DNA of 64,000 nt from Datisca glomerata (lineage: Eukaryota; Streptophyta; Magnoliopsida; Cucurbitales; Datiscaceae): NCBI GenBank assembly GCA_003255025.1, contig QANY01013423.1, positions 733,779 through 797,778 on the forward strand, in the 5' to 3' direction. This document shows, piece after piece, positions 43,792 through 56,067 of this stretch. Below the pieces are notes generated by a model. The model did no database searches and was not told the origin of the DNA. It saw only the letters and a program-made list of their open reading frames with translations. Position numbers and translations under genes: made by a program. Positions within the stretch are counted from its first letter, which is position 1. Each line of letters begins with the position of its first letter.

Positions 43792-46007
43792 ATGATTAAG
43801 CTCCTCTCACGATTTCTAATATTCTTCTTCCTGGTCCTTGTCCTTCCTTCTTGCATGTACGGAAAGCTTGGTTTCGCATTTCCTTTCAGTATTGGATATC
43901 TTTTGCATGTTACAAACATTTTTTTCAATTTTTTTTGGAGTGAGCAGTACTCTTCTAAATAATGCTTCATTAGTAGAAGATAGAATGTTCATTATCAACA
44001 TTCACTTTGGCTATTTCCTTCTAAAATCTATTAGCAATCAATCGTAGCAATGTGTACACACTTATTTTATCCGACAATCTTTGTATGGATGAGCTACTGG
44101 CAAGTGAGTTCACACCTTCTATCTGCTAATGGTAAAAGTTCGTCTGTTCTGGTTAACCACGTGCTATTTTCTGTTGACAATTTTGTGTCACATGGTAATA
44201 AATGGCTTCAATGAACTGCTCTCAGGTGTTACATCAGTAGCTAATGTATATCCTTGTTGCTGTGTTCATTTTAATACGCCAATCAGATTCAATTTGGGTT
44301 CTGGAGCATTTACTGTATCAGTATACTTAACTAGTTGTTGGACATGGACCTGACAATTTTCTCTATGTTTTTACTTTTTTTTAGGTAACATCCCAACTGA
44401 AAGCATTATGTAAGCCTTAAACTATTTTTAGAGGATTAAAATTAAATTCATGGCTTAAAATGCTCAAGTGTAGATCTGCTGGTAATGGAAGTGCGCAGAT
44501 GGAGAAAACACTGGCTATGATAAAACCAGATGGATTGCATGGTAACCACACTGATAGGATAAAGAATGTAATTCTGCAGTCAGGGTTCAGCATTGTCAAG
44601 GAACTAGTTGCCAAATTAGACGAGGACAGTGCAGTTAGCTTTTATGCCGAGCACTCTTCAAAGATCTTCTTCTCTAGCCTTGTTAAGTACATGACAAGGT
44701 ACTAATTAGAAGTAGTATGCCAAGTCCTTTGTTACTATGTCCTCACAATTGTCTTTGGTAATTTAATGTCACATTATATCAAAGATCATATTGCTTTCAA
44801 GTATGCCTTTACTGCGTTACTAAGATTTAATCCTCCAGCTGTCTTTTTTTTTCTCACAGATTGCTATTTTCTGCCAATAGGGGAATTCTAATGTCCCCAA
44901 TCTTCCTCCTCAGTTAGTTCAAATTTCTCTGTTTCCTATAAAATAAAAAATCTTCCTTCTCACTTCACGCGTCTTAGTTTATGATATGATACACAAGCCA
45001 ATGCTTGATAAATTATTTCGAAACTACTGTTAAGTAAAAGTAACCAATAATATGAATTTATAATAGCTCAAGCTCGAAAGAACCCTCAGCATCAGTCCTG
45101 CTCCTATGCTTACTAGAGCTTTATGTTACAATCAGATGAGTGGAGATTTGTTCTTTCTAGATGGTTAGAATCATATGGAGGTTTACGTGAACATGGAATT
45201 TCTCTGGTGTATGCTTAGATTCTAAATTTATTGCTTACTGTATATTTTTTGAGGAATCTCTCTCTCTCTCTCTCCCTCTCTCCCTCTCTCTCTCTCTCAC
45301 AGTGGCCCAGTGTTGGTCATGATCTTGGAGAAAGAAAATGCTATAGTTCATTGGCGTGCTTTAATCGGGCCAACTGATGCAGCAAAGGCTAAGATTACAC
45401 ATCCTAATAGGTCATTTATGTTCTCATTTTTTTTGCCTCTGTGTATTTGTCTCTTACAGTTTGTTATTGTGAACTTAATTACTTTTATTTGCTATAATGT
45501 TGGAGTTTTCTTTTCATAGTTCAGTTTTAGATTTATTATTGATCTGTGTTGCTCTGAACATCAGCATCAGAGCAATGTGTGGGCTGGATTCAGAAAAGAA
45601 TTGTGTCCATGGGTCAGATTCGCCTCAATCAGCCCAGAAAGAAATCTTATTTTTCTTTAAAGAGGAGATGGGTGAGTATTCTTTTTGCTTCTTCTTTATG
45701 GTTCAGAGAACCCAATCCAATTATTAAAAGCACATATTCTATATCCACCTGCTCATTTCTATGCTTTACTTAGCTAGAAGCCTAGAACATTCTTTTTAAT
45801 GTATGTGTCTATATGTGGTTTTTATGCTGCTGAATGAAATGGTTTGCACAAACTATATAGGTGTGCGCAAATACGTTTTTATTCATTGTTTTTGCCAACA
45901 AATGTTCAAATTGTAGCTTCTCAGTTTTCACAAAAATTCATACTCTTACTTCACTTGCTATTTTTCTTTTCACAGAGGAAGTAACTGCAAAACATGATGA
46001 ACTGTAA
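43792..46007 (+). CDS. Nucleoside diphosphate kinase-domain protein with signal peptide and HDEL end
   Basis: NDP kinases move a gamma-phosphate between nucleotides through a phospho-histidine. Five exons join in frame to 178 residues: 43792-43856, 44474-44698, 45303-45410, 45565-45671 and 45976-46007, all GT-AG. Residues 1-21 form a hydrophobic signal peptide ([16 protein letters not shown]). The kinase domain starts with [10 protein letters not shown] (Lys near 39), and the active-site region reads NCVHGSDS with the His near 148. The C-terminus is KHDEL, the plant ER-retention signal, so the protein should sit in the ER lumen. It matches, from memory, the Arabidopsis At1g17410-type NDK, not the soluble NDPK1-3. 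The usual Arg and Asn around the nucleotide site are not all checked, so activity is inferred. The donor-like GTAAGC right after the stop suggests a 3' UTR intron. It lies upstream of the LAZY gene, same strand. Confidence 0.92.
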
Positions 46008-49000
46008 TTGGTAAGCACTTGAAACAGATCTACATGTCTTCTCTAAGACTTTGTCATTACCCTCATTACTAGCGTCACGAGAAATAGATTCATACCTGTC
46101 CATGCTATTCTGGAAGTTAAACAAGCTCATTCTAAATGCTTGATGTATATTCTAAAAATAGTTATGCATGTTAAAACAAAAGAGTTGTACCTTCCTCACC
46201 CTCACCACCCAGTTTTTCCACAAAAGAACAAAGTTCCTATAGAGTTAGTTTTGTTTTATGACTGTATTAGGCCAATTTATATGTTTAGTCGTGAATGGTC
46301 ATGGATATAGCAGTATGATACTTAAAGCTATGATGTTCAGAAGGGAGATGCGAAAGTTGTTTCATAATTCTAATGTTTTTCACTAGAGATCTTTGTGTTT
46401 GGTCGTTGACCGACAATTGCTTCATGGAAGGAATTATGAATTTTCTTTTCTTACTATTACTGTTAATTGGGTATAATTTGTAAGTGTATTTTGTTCGATT
46501 TAGAAGTAGTAGTTATTGTGATCATATGGAGTCTTCAGTAAGGATGTGTATAGGTTTTGAGCTATTTTAGTGAAAAGCTATATGAATAATAATAGGCCAT
46601 CATATAAGTTATCGTTGCCTAGGGCTCATGAAAGGGTTCTATGTGATCATAAATGTTCAAGAATGGCAGTTGCTGTTTATTAAAGAGTTAGTGATACTGA
46701 TAAGAAAATGATTTAGTGATAAAGATCGTTGTGGTCTAGTAAGTAATAGCTCTCCTCCAACCAAGATGAGATGTGTTATTTTTTAAAGTCAACAGATTTT
46801 TATTAGGCTATCGATCTTAGTTCCCAAGTGGTGCCTGTAACTGGATTTTAGCATATAACTTTGCTTCAGCATCTCTATCGATTCCAGGGATTTAAATGAT
46901 TATCACCAATCACATTTCTCTTGATAAGACCTTCGGTCGCCACAGCTAGCTCTGAGAAACAATTAAAGACCCACAGAGATTCAGTCAATATAGGAACCTG
47001 GAATTCATCTGAGATATGATGCTGAAGTATGGAAGTGATCTGAAGTTGGTATGTGGTGACAAGTCATTCCGCTGATCACAAGGCTGTTATGTTCGTTGAA
47101 AGAGCTCAGTCAATTGCACCATCGGAAATTTAAAATTATCCAAAATACAGTCGTGAGCAATGCGGATGACTAATGTTTAAGAGGTAAAAAGAGTAATTAG
47201 GGTGCTGCAAGCTAAAGGGGTTTTGTTTATTTGTCTCTCAAATTGGACACATCTATTCTTTCATTCAGGTACACTTAGCATACAAGTCACCTATTTTTAA
47301 ATTTTTAATGGTCTCATCGACACTATTTCAATTTTATATGGTTTTTCTATTTCATCTCAAGGACTTGGGAAATCGGTGATAATAAGTAGTGAGGTTAAGT
47401 AGCTTGAGTTTGAATCTGACTTGACTGGACAAAAAAGAATGTCTCGGCCTGAAACTTGGTCTGACTTCAGTTATCTAAATACAGTTTACGAATAGGCCAC
47501 ACGAAACTAGCATTCAACCCTGGGGATATATTCAGAAACTGGAGACCACAGAACTTTAACTTTACCGTTAAGTTATAATTTGAAAAAAAATGATGGGAGT
47601 CTTTTTGCAGGTTTATAATTTGAAAAATAAATGATGGTTGGAGTCCCTGTTCCATCTTTAGGAATTTGGTTCTTAAGGCTGCACATACTCTTTCTCGGTG
47701 GTTTTTAAGCATTATACACTCTTAACTGATAAAAAGAGATCTGAGCTGGCTCCTGTTCTTTGTCCATTTAATCTTTTAGTTACTCCAAGGAGAAGAGGAA
47801 TATCTTTTTTTGCAAATTATAGGTAGTTACTTTTAATGATCAGTAAGTAGCTTGATACTACTTGAAAATAAAATCTACCATGATTAAATTAAAGTGGGGA
47901 GTCATTTTCTCATGCATTCCTGACCTTTGGGTTCTTGTGCTAACTGTTTGGATGTAGATGATCATTAATAAGGTGGCTAGCATTTAATAGTGATGATAGA
48001 AAAAAGAAAAAGGCCTGAAGATGTAAATTTTTATTGGTGATTATTCGGAAAGTTAGATATTTTTAGACAACTACTTTCGCATTTGTTCTTTGGAGTATGT
48101 TAAATTGAAGGGAACTACTTAAACTAGAAGCTCTATGTATAAGCCTCTAGGATATTATAGAGGTGCTTATGTTCAGTTGAAATCCTGCAAGCATCAGTGG
48201 CCAATATGGTAGAAGTTTGTGAGCACTGAGCATATAGAATTTCAATACTTGGTGGATGCTCGCTATCTCTTCTTTTCTTTCTTATCATTCTAAACCAAGC
48301 TCTTGGGTTCTTCCATTGATTCTTCTCTTGTAAATAGTTTTCCATTCTTGTATGTTGATTTTATTCAACCTTTAACTTGTGCACCAACCGGAGCTAATAT
48401 TCTCAAGCACATTATTGCATGTAGTTAATATCCTATCAAAGTGTTTGAGTTAAATCAAAACCTTCAGGATTATAGCTAAATTAGCGATTAAAGACTGCCC
48501 TCCCTATAGATTGTATGGAGACCAACAAGGTCCTAGTTGGTGGCCACTGGCCAGAAATGGAGTCGTCTTTACTGTGTTTTAGAGACAATAGCTCTCCATA
48601 TTTAGAATCAAATTACCAAGACATTACATGTTGTTTTGTAAGGCTTACAGATATTTCCTTGCATTAACGGACATTTGCTTGATGTTAATGCAAGTAGATA
48701 TTATTTATTTACTAGTTAAAGATCCAAAGGGATGCGAGCTAAAGCTTAGTCAAACTAATTCCCTGGAGAATAGAAGTCCACCAAACACACTGTCTTTGTT
48801 TACAGTGAGCTAGGCATATAGACATTCCAAAATTAGTAAGTCTAGATCATACTTTCTCATTTCAGCTTGCGTTTGTAAAACCTAGACATCTAGTAGCTGT
48901 AGTTACCCACATGGTTTCTTCTCATTGCTTTTAAAAAGTTGTATCTTGGTGGGAGTGATCCTTATGACTCTAGTTTCCTTTCATGCATCTCGAGAAGCCT

Positions 49001-52000
49001 TCGAGTACTGAGACACCTTTTTCGATTTTGTGGTGACGAGTTCCCTGACGATTAAAATTCATATTTTAACCTGCGTTATGCATATTTGTATATTGCTTTA
49101 TGCATTCACGTTTTATTTAGATTTTTATTGCTTTAAAATCTTATAAAGGTTATATAAAAGAAATCTTATAAAGGTGTTTTCCACCATACAGGAAATGATA
49201 CATGCTTTTGTAGAATATCACTATTGTTTGCCATCATTTTTTTTCCAATTTGGTGTTGTTGATTTACACTTGTTATCATAACTTGATTGGCCATTATGTT
49301 AATGTGTTGCAGAGTTTGATTGTGTTGTCAAATAGTTTGATTGTTAAGTGACGTGTAGTTAGGCTTATGTTTGGTAATGCTGCTTAGTTGTATATCGTGT
49401 TTTGTAGTGTAAGAGGGTATGTTGAAATGTTATCCACATTATCAAGTTTGTTCAATCTGTATTGATTATAAGACTTGTTTTTCTCTCCTTAGCACACTTG
49501 GATTTAAGTTGTATAATGAATTGAGCTTTTTAACTATTTTATTGGCTAAACTTTAGAGCTAGTATATTTATTGCCAAGTGAGATATTATTCATGCATGAA
49601 TTAAAATGTCAAAACATTAAATTCTTTATTAAAATTAATTAAGAACATTGAATGTTTTTTGAAACTAGAACATTGAAAGATAGACTCAAAATACCGAGTG
49701 CCAACATTCTAATTTATGTATAATTTTATCTAATTTGGCTTAATCTTGATTGAAATTGTGTGCTTAAATTAATTGTTGTATTTGGTAGGTTCATAGTTTG
49801 CGTACACGTGCTTAGTCTCTAGCATTCTTTAGTAATATAAATGGCAACTATTTTGTGGTGCGCCTTGCTTGGAGGCGGCAGAGTCTAGATGTAGGATGTG
49901 AAGTGGTCCATGCAATCGGGTTCACCAATCGGATGGTTTAGATTAACTAAAGCTGCGTATTGAAGGCTATATTTAATTATGGTATCCTGCAATCCGAAGG
50001 TGACACGACAAAACACTTAAAACAAGTAAATTATTCTTATACTCATTTTGATCATCTTTTGTTTGTGTAAAAATATCTATAGTCCAATCATTTTCCAGAG
50101 AAGGGGATCTTGAATCAGATACAGAATTTAATAAAGTGGGCAGCTCTCTCAACTTCGCAATCTTAGAGATAGGATGTGATGAAATAAGAGACCGAATTTA
50201 GGCTTTTAGGAATGGGCAAAACAAGGTTTGACGTAAAGTCAACCCATCCAGGTAGTTACACGTGTTGGTTAAATGTTTGTTGATGTGTGTCTCTTGGTCG
50301 TGACACGTAGCCAACTGATAAAGCTGAGCCCACATGTACTTTCTTGGGTGGGTGCCCCAATCGATTGTAAAGGACCTGGTCCCATTAAGAATTTTGTTCA
50401 GAAAAAAAAATGATTTTTTTCCAAATAAAATGTGAATTGGATGTTATAAAAATACTTATGAGCTGAAGCGTTCTATAGAATGCCTGAATGGATTGTTCTG
50501 CTCTGTCAAAATAAAAGATTAATATATTAAGAAGGTAGAAGAGACAGATTACGGCATTAGGCCAGTTGGTTTGTGATGAAATTATTATTATTTTTTAAAT
50601 GTGGAAATAAAGAAAACTGTTTTGTTTTTTAGAGTGAAAAGAAAATATTCTAAAACATGTTTTGTAATATTACCTGAATAACTTTTCATGTTAATAATGT
50701 GAAAAAATGTTTGGTAGAAATTTTCTTGTTTTTAGTTAATTCTAAAAATTTAAAATCAGAAAAACAAAACAAATAACTAAGGAAAGAGGGAATTTTTGGG
50801 TTACATATGGTTTTGGTAGAGCAGATTGTTAGTCTTGTTATTAAATCTTATAATTATCAAATCTTACAATACAAAATTCCCTTATTCTCATGCGAAAAAT
50901 ATACATAGCTATGAAGAAAAATAAATCAAAATTCCCCTATTCGGTCCGATTCTATCATATTTGAAATACTTTTGAGCTTTTAAGTGAGTGAAACTGATGA
51001 ATACGGCAATACTGAAAAAGTTGGGAGTATTGCAAGTTGTTGAGATACTAATATATAAGATGCTTTTATCCAGGTGTACCCCTTGAAAAGAGGCATTTAT
51101 TTATAGTTGCAACAGTTTTCTATTACTATTGACGGGGATTTGAGTTACCCATTTCTCAACAAAATTTTGCCAAATTAAGTTCTTATAGTTGATGGCCTAA
51201 AAAGGATTTATTATGGTTAGTGGTCATCAAGGGATTTTGACAATCTCTCCTGAGATGATGCCAACTAGTTGCGACTGAACAACAAGTAACAGTCCCATAG
51301 GATTTTATAAAAATGGGCTTCCTTTGATTATTTTTATCCTCCTTTTGGTGCTATGTATCTTCCTATTAAAAGGGAAAGCTTCCCTTTGCTAATTTAATCA
51401 AGCTAACTCCAAACTAATGAGGAAAACTGTAAAAACACATTAATGGTATTTTGAACATACATGTAATGATCATATATTTTGAAGAATAGTTATTTGTTAA
51501 ACGTAGAATCTGAGTTTGAGTTTGAGAATGAGTGTAAACAAATCATTCTACTGTACCGCTCTGGTATCAGTTCTTGGGGTGATCGTATCATTAGATCACC
51601 TCACATGAGACTCATAAATGATGATTCATAGGACTCACAAGGAGTGATCTAAATGTAAGATCGTCTTGTACAACGTAAATTAATGAGTGCGGAAAGATAT
51701 TTTAGTTACCCACCATGAAATTCAAGAGCCTGCCACTCTTGACTCCCTTGATCTCCTAGCAACCTTAGACTTTTTCAACATTGTACTGTGATGCCTCCTC
51801 TTCAATTTCCCATACCATTTGATAGCACTCATCAAACAACTAGTTTCTGCTATCCTCACTGATTCGCATTGCTACAGAAGAAATACTTTGTAGAAAATTT
51901 TATAAAATTCCTTGGAAATTATGTTGATATAATCTCTTTACAAAAAGAAAAGACATTTTTTTTACTCCAAATGTGATGTAACTCTTGACGTAACTGCTTC

Positions 52001-52500
52001 AAGATACATTATGATGAATAGCTTTCTAGCAATTTGTAAAATAACAGACAAAAGCATGACATGTCCGCAAGTGTAGCATCATGGTACTAGTAACTAAAAC
52101 CCCTATTGGCTATTGGTGTACAGAAGTATGTTAACTAGAGAGTATTAAATCACTAGTGGTCAGTAAAGCTTCTGGGATAGCACTATTTTCGGTGGCCTCC
52201 TCGTGTTATCTTCATAACCGTCGGATAGAAACTCTTGTGTATAGAGATTGCTTCCAACTCCTCTACTCAAAGGAATGTCTTAGGATTTACATTTGTAAAT
52301 CCAACGGATAAAAACGTGACACGGTAAACCGTACGGTGGATTTTCCAGAATCAGTACCAGATTTCTCGCATGATTAGTATTAAATCATAATATTATATAG
52401 AGAATGTTTCATGGTTGCGAGGTATGGGGATTATAGCTGTATAAGAGAGGAGAATTTGGAAGAGTTTAGGCCCAGGGAACTAAGTTTAAGATACAAAGAT
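46008..52500. other. Long gene-poor stretch between the NDK-like gene and LAZY
   Basis: The first few hundred bases may be 3' UTR of the NDK-like gene. The rest, about 6 kb, gives no ORF with family similarity, no tRNA and no clear transposon ends. The sequence is of ordinary composition (less AT-rich than 5-9 kb), so an unrecognised non-coding RNA or decayed elements cannot be ruled out. Confidence 0.5.
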
Positions 52501-52754
52501 ACAAAGTGAGAACGCCGCGTTTACTTGGGAATTTGAGCCTTATTGAAAGTTACTACACACTCTCTCACTCAGCTTGGGCATGAAATTCATCAAATCTAAT
52601 TTATTTATATACTCTTAAAGCTCAACGCCCATTGGCTTTTGAGATCTGCTTTTTAATACCTCAGTAGTTGTAATACTTCCTCAAGCACTGTACTGCTCAC
52701 CAACTTTGTCTCCTTTCCATACATTTCAAAGAGCTTCTACTTCTATTGCTAAAA
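52501..52754 (+). promoter_or_regulatory. Proximal promoter and leader of the LAZY gene
   Basis: A TATA-like element (atttatatactc) lies at about 52602-52613, roughly 145 bases before the ATG, followed by a CT-rich leader. The position fits a plant core promoter. Confidence 0.45.
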
Positions 52755-54293
52755 ATGAAGGTAAGTTTGTTTTATCTTTCCTCATAATGGGTTTATTTTA
52801 CTTGTGCTCTACCTGTTCAATTTCCATGCAAATTGACTGTATATATATGCATTCAACTACTGACCATATATTCTCTTTGCTTCTTCTGTTTTTTTCTTAC
52901 TGCAGTTTTTTAGTTGGATGCAAAATAAGCTTAATGGCAGACAAGAGGACAAAAAATCAAATATGTTCCCAGTTTCTCGTAAGTGATTGATTTCCTCTAG
53001 TTTTCTTGGCATTTTTTAGTGCCCATAATATCGAATTCTCAACCATGTTATTGAGATAGAGAATGAAATGGTTTGGTAGTAATTAGAGGATATCAGTTTT
53101 TAGCAGATGTAAAGGTATTGGGGCAAACTTTTTTATATTGTATTTATCGATATTTATGATTGTTATATTATATGTGCCATCCCCAACAAGTTGTCTACAT
53201 TCTTTAGCTCAATGTAAGGGCACAGATCCAATCAATGTGATTAGTTCGCATGATTCTGTATTATTCCTCTGTTTTGTTTTGTTTTTTTAATGCTGAATGG
53301 TATATGTCTTTGCTAGAGATTGCATTTTCACTTGAAACTTACATGCTATTGAAAATGGTTCATCTTCGAACTTTGTAGATCAAAAGAAACAAGAGCCTCG
53401 AGAAGAGTTTAGCGACTGGCCTCATGGGTTGCTTGCCATTGGAACTTTTGGTAACAACGAGATAAAAGAGATTTCTGATAGCCAAAGTGGAAGTGTTCAG
53501 GAGGATCCATCTTCTTCTGAAGAACTATTAGATTTTTCTCCTGAAGAAGTTGGTAAACTACAAAAGGAGTTGACGAAGCTATTATCCCAGAAACCAAATA
53601 TAGAGAAAGGAATTTCAGATCTTCCATTGGATAGATTCCTTAACTGTCCCTCAAGCTTGGAGGTTGACAGGAGAATTAGTAATTCTCTTTGTTGCGAGTC
53701 AGATGATAAAGATGAAGATATCGAAAGGACAATTAGTCTTATAATTGCTAGATGCAAAGACATTTGCGCGGAAAATAAAAAGAAAGCAATTGGGAAGAAA
53801 TCCATTTCATTTTTGCTCAAAAAGATGTTTGTTTGTAGAAGTGGGTTTGCACCCGCACCAAGTTTGAGAGATATACTGCAAGAGTCAAGAATGGAGAAGG
53901 TAATTTGCACATAAAATCCCCATCCATAAATAAAAAATTTAACTTGTAAGCATTCATTTAGTCTTTGACTAATCCTTTCTTTTACGTGATCATCTACACA
54001 GCTTTTGAGGACACTTCTACACAAGAAGATCAATCCTCAGAATTCTTCTCGGGCATCATCAATAATGAAATACATAGAGGACAGACAGATCCCAAATAAG
54101 AGAAAGGAAGAACAAGAAACTCAAGGGAAAACTAATGATGGATGTAAATGGGTCAGGACTGATTCTGAATGTAAGTTCTTCATGCAATTAAGTTGACAAC
54201 TATTGTTAGAGTATGACAATATTCTTGAACATGAAAATTAATTTGGTGTTTTTTTTCTCTTTCATGATTGCAGATATTGTACTGGAGATGTAA
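52755..54293 (+). CDS. LZY: LAZY/DRO1-type (IGT family) gravitropism protein
   Basis: Controls the angle of roots or shoots by setting auxin flow in gravity-sensing cells. Five exons join in frame to 262 residues: 52755-52760 (only ATG AAG), 52906-52978, 53379-53899, 54002-54170 and 54274-54293. The two-codon first exon is a hallmark of LAZY genes and gives [13 protein letters not shown]. The IGT motif [10 protein letters not shown] is at residues 43-52. Conserved blocks follow: [62 protein letters not shown] and [13 protein letters not shown]. The last exon encodes YIVLEM, the C-terminal conserved LAZY motif that binds RLD proteins. It belongs with LZY2/3/4 rather than LAZY1; the exact orthologue is not decided. 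Neighbours are an NDK-like gene upstream and LSM1 downstream. Confidence 0.95.
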
Positions 54294-55600
54294 ATCTCTC
54301 TCTCCTTAATCAATAGACCATCTAATTATAAGGTAATTAAGGATGTTTTTTTCAGCTTGGCATATTAATTATGTATTTGGTTGATTTTCTCACTTCCATA
54401 TTCAAACTTTGCAGATACAAAAAGCCTTATCCCTTTGGATATGTATTATGACTGGTTCTGGCGAGGATCACAGAATAAGTCTATTTTCTTGACGGTGCTT
54501 CCCCTTTTTTTTCATGGCTGGATGTGTGTACGTATACAGCGCAACCCATGTTAATTATATATATAATATTTGTCAAAAGGGATTTCTGTAGTCTGTACTG
54601 GTTAAGCTATACATTCTCTACACTCTCTCTTTCTGTAAGGTATTAAAGGAGAATAATAAGATGGTATCGATATAAAAATTATGAAGAGATTGGTGTTTAT
54701 TTCAGACTACCTATTTACCTTAATTGATGTTTGAGGACATAACAAATATTACAAGGATCTGCATTTTCATTAATTATTCATTTTTCTTGGTAATTAATAT
54801 TTAATCTATGTTTTGATTGGTAGTTTTATGAAAACTGAAAGTAACATAAAAGAATAGTATGATTTTAACTTAATTCCTTGTGGTCCAACCCATTTAGCGT
54901 AGATATTCAACTAAGACTTGGACGGTTTGATTTAACCATCCAAATTTTTGTTGCAATAATTTTCATTCATTTAAGTTGACATATATAGACATGGACATGA
55001 CTAATTAGATTAATATGGCTCGTGATAAAAGAAAGAAGAGTGAGCCACCGCTTTTTATATTTATTTTGGAATGCTCACCAAATTCTTTCAGAGTCAAAAT
55101 TAACTTCTCAGAATATAATGTGAAGAATTAGTTATCTATATTGCTTATCACAACTTTAAGTCTTAAATCTCGTATTCTTTTGTCATATTGTCATAGAAGG
55201 AACAATTTTTGGACAAAATCTTAAACCTCATTTTAATATCAACGCAGTGTTGGGTCATAATGAAAATCATCTTTATCGTCTCCCTACAATATTATCATTA
55301 CCATGTTGAATTAATTGTATTAGTAATTCTTAAAAGAAAATATTAATTAGGACAAAAAAGTTTTATTCAAGATATTATTTAAAAACTATTATCCAATCAT
55401 ATTTGTTAAATTATTTTTAAGAAGTATATTATAATTTAAAGAGAAGAATTACATCACTCAAAACTCATTATCTAAAAAAACCATTATCTCAACAAATAAG
55501 CAAAGAGATATAAACTGATATTTAAACCTCCAATGGCCAAATAAATTTTTAGCTGACAACAGCTTCAACTGTCCGGCAATAATTGTCCTTCTCCCGAATT
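54294..55600. other. LAZY 3' region and spacer
   Basis: A short stretch after the stop is probably 3' UTR; a further intron-like segment (ending ctttgcag at about 54415) may be a 3' UTR intron. From 54700 onward it is AT-rich with no gene. Confidence 0.45.
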
Positions 55601-56067
55601 AATTATTCAATCGATCGATCAAACCCCAAGAAGAAATAGCCGAAAATTCTAAAAGCCGAACCAGCCTTGCATCATGCTTGGGCCCAACTCAAGAAGGCCC
55701 TAAATTTCCTTTCTCCTCTCTGGAATTGCATCTAATTTTCTCGCAATTTCCCTTCATTTTGCTTAATTTTTCGTTCCAATTTCGATCTCTACTCTTCCGG
55801 TGCGATTGGATCTGAGTGGTACTTTTTGCAAATTCACCTGGTTCAGTCAACCCGGCAGAGAGCAGCCTTGAATTCTATTCTTTTAGTTTCTAGGGTTTAT
55901 TTGGATTGGGATAGTTAATGTTATTGTAGCGTTTATATTGTTGTAGGAGTTGGACGGGTTGAGTGAGGGATTTTACGGAAATCTGAGCTGCCAATGCCAT
56001 TAGTTCTGGTTTCTGGTGGAGAATTTTTCGCTGATTTTAGAGACACCCGATATTTGTGAGCTCATCA
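55601..56067 (+). promoter_or_regulatory. 5' leader of LSM1, with a probable intron
   Basis: A CT-rich leader from about 55690 is followed by a possible leader intron of about 130 bases ending at TTGTTGTAG (about 55946), then sequence running to the ATG at 56068. Transcription start was not determined. Confidence 0.4.

Noticed and set aside
47467..48813. Several short ORFs in the NDK-LAZY interval
   Set aside because: All are under 85 codons, unmatched and without splice context.
53497..54033. Minus-strand ORF of 178 codons over the LAZY gene
   Set aside because: It is the opposite-strand shadow of the LAZY exon 3, whose own frame is strongly conserved.
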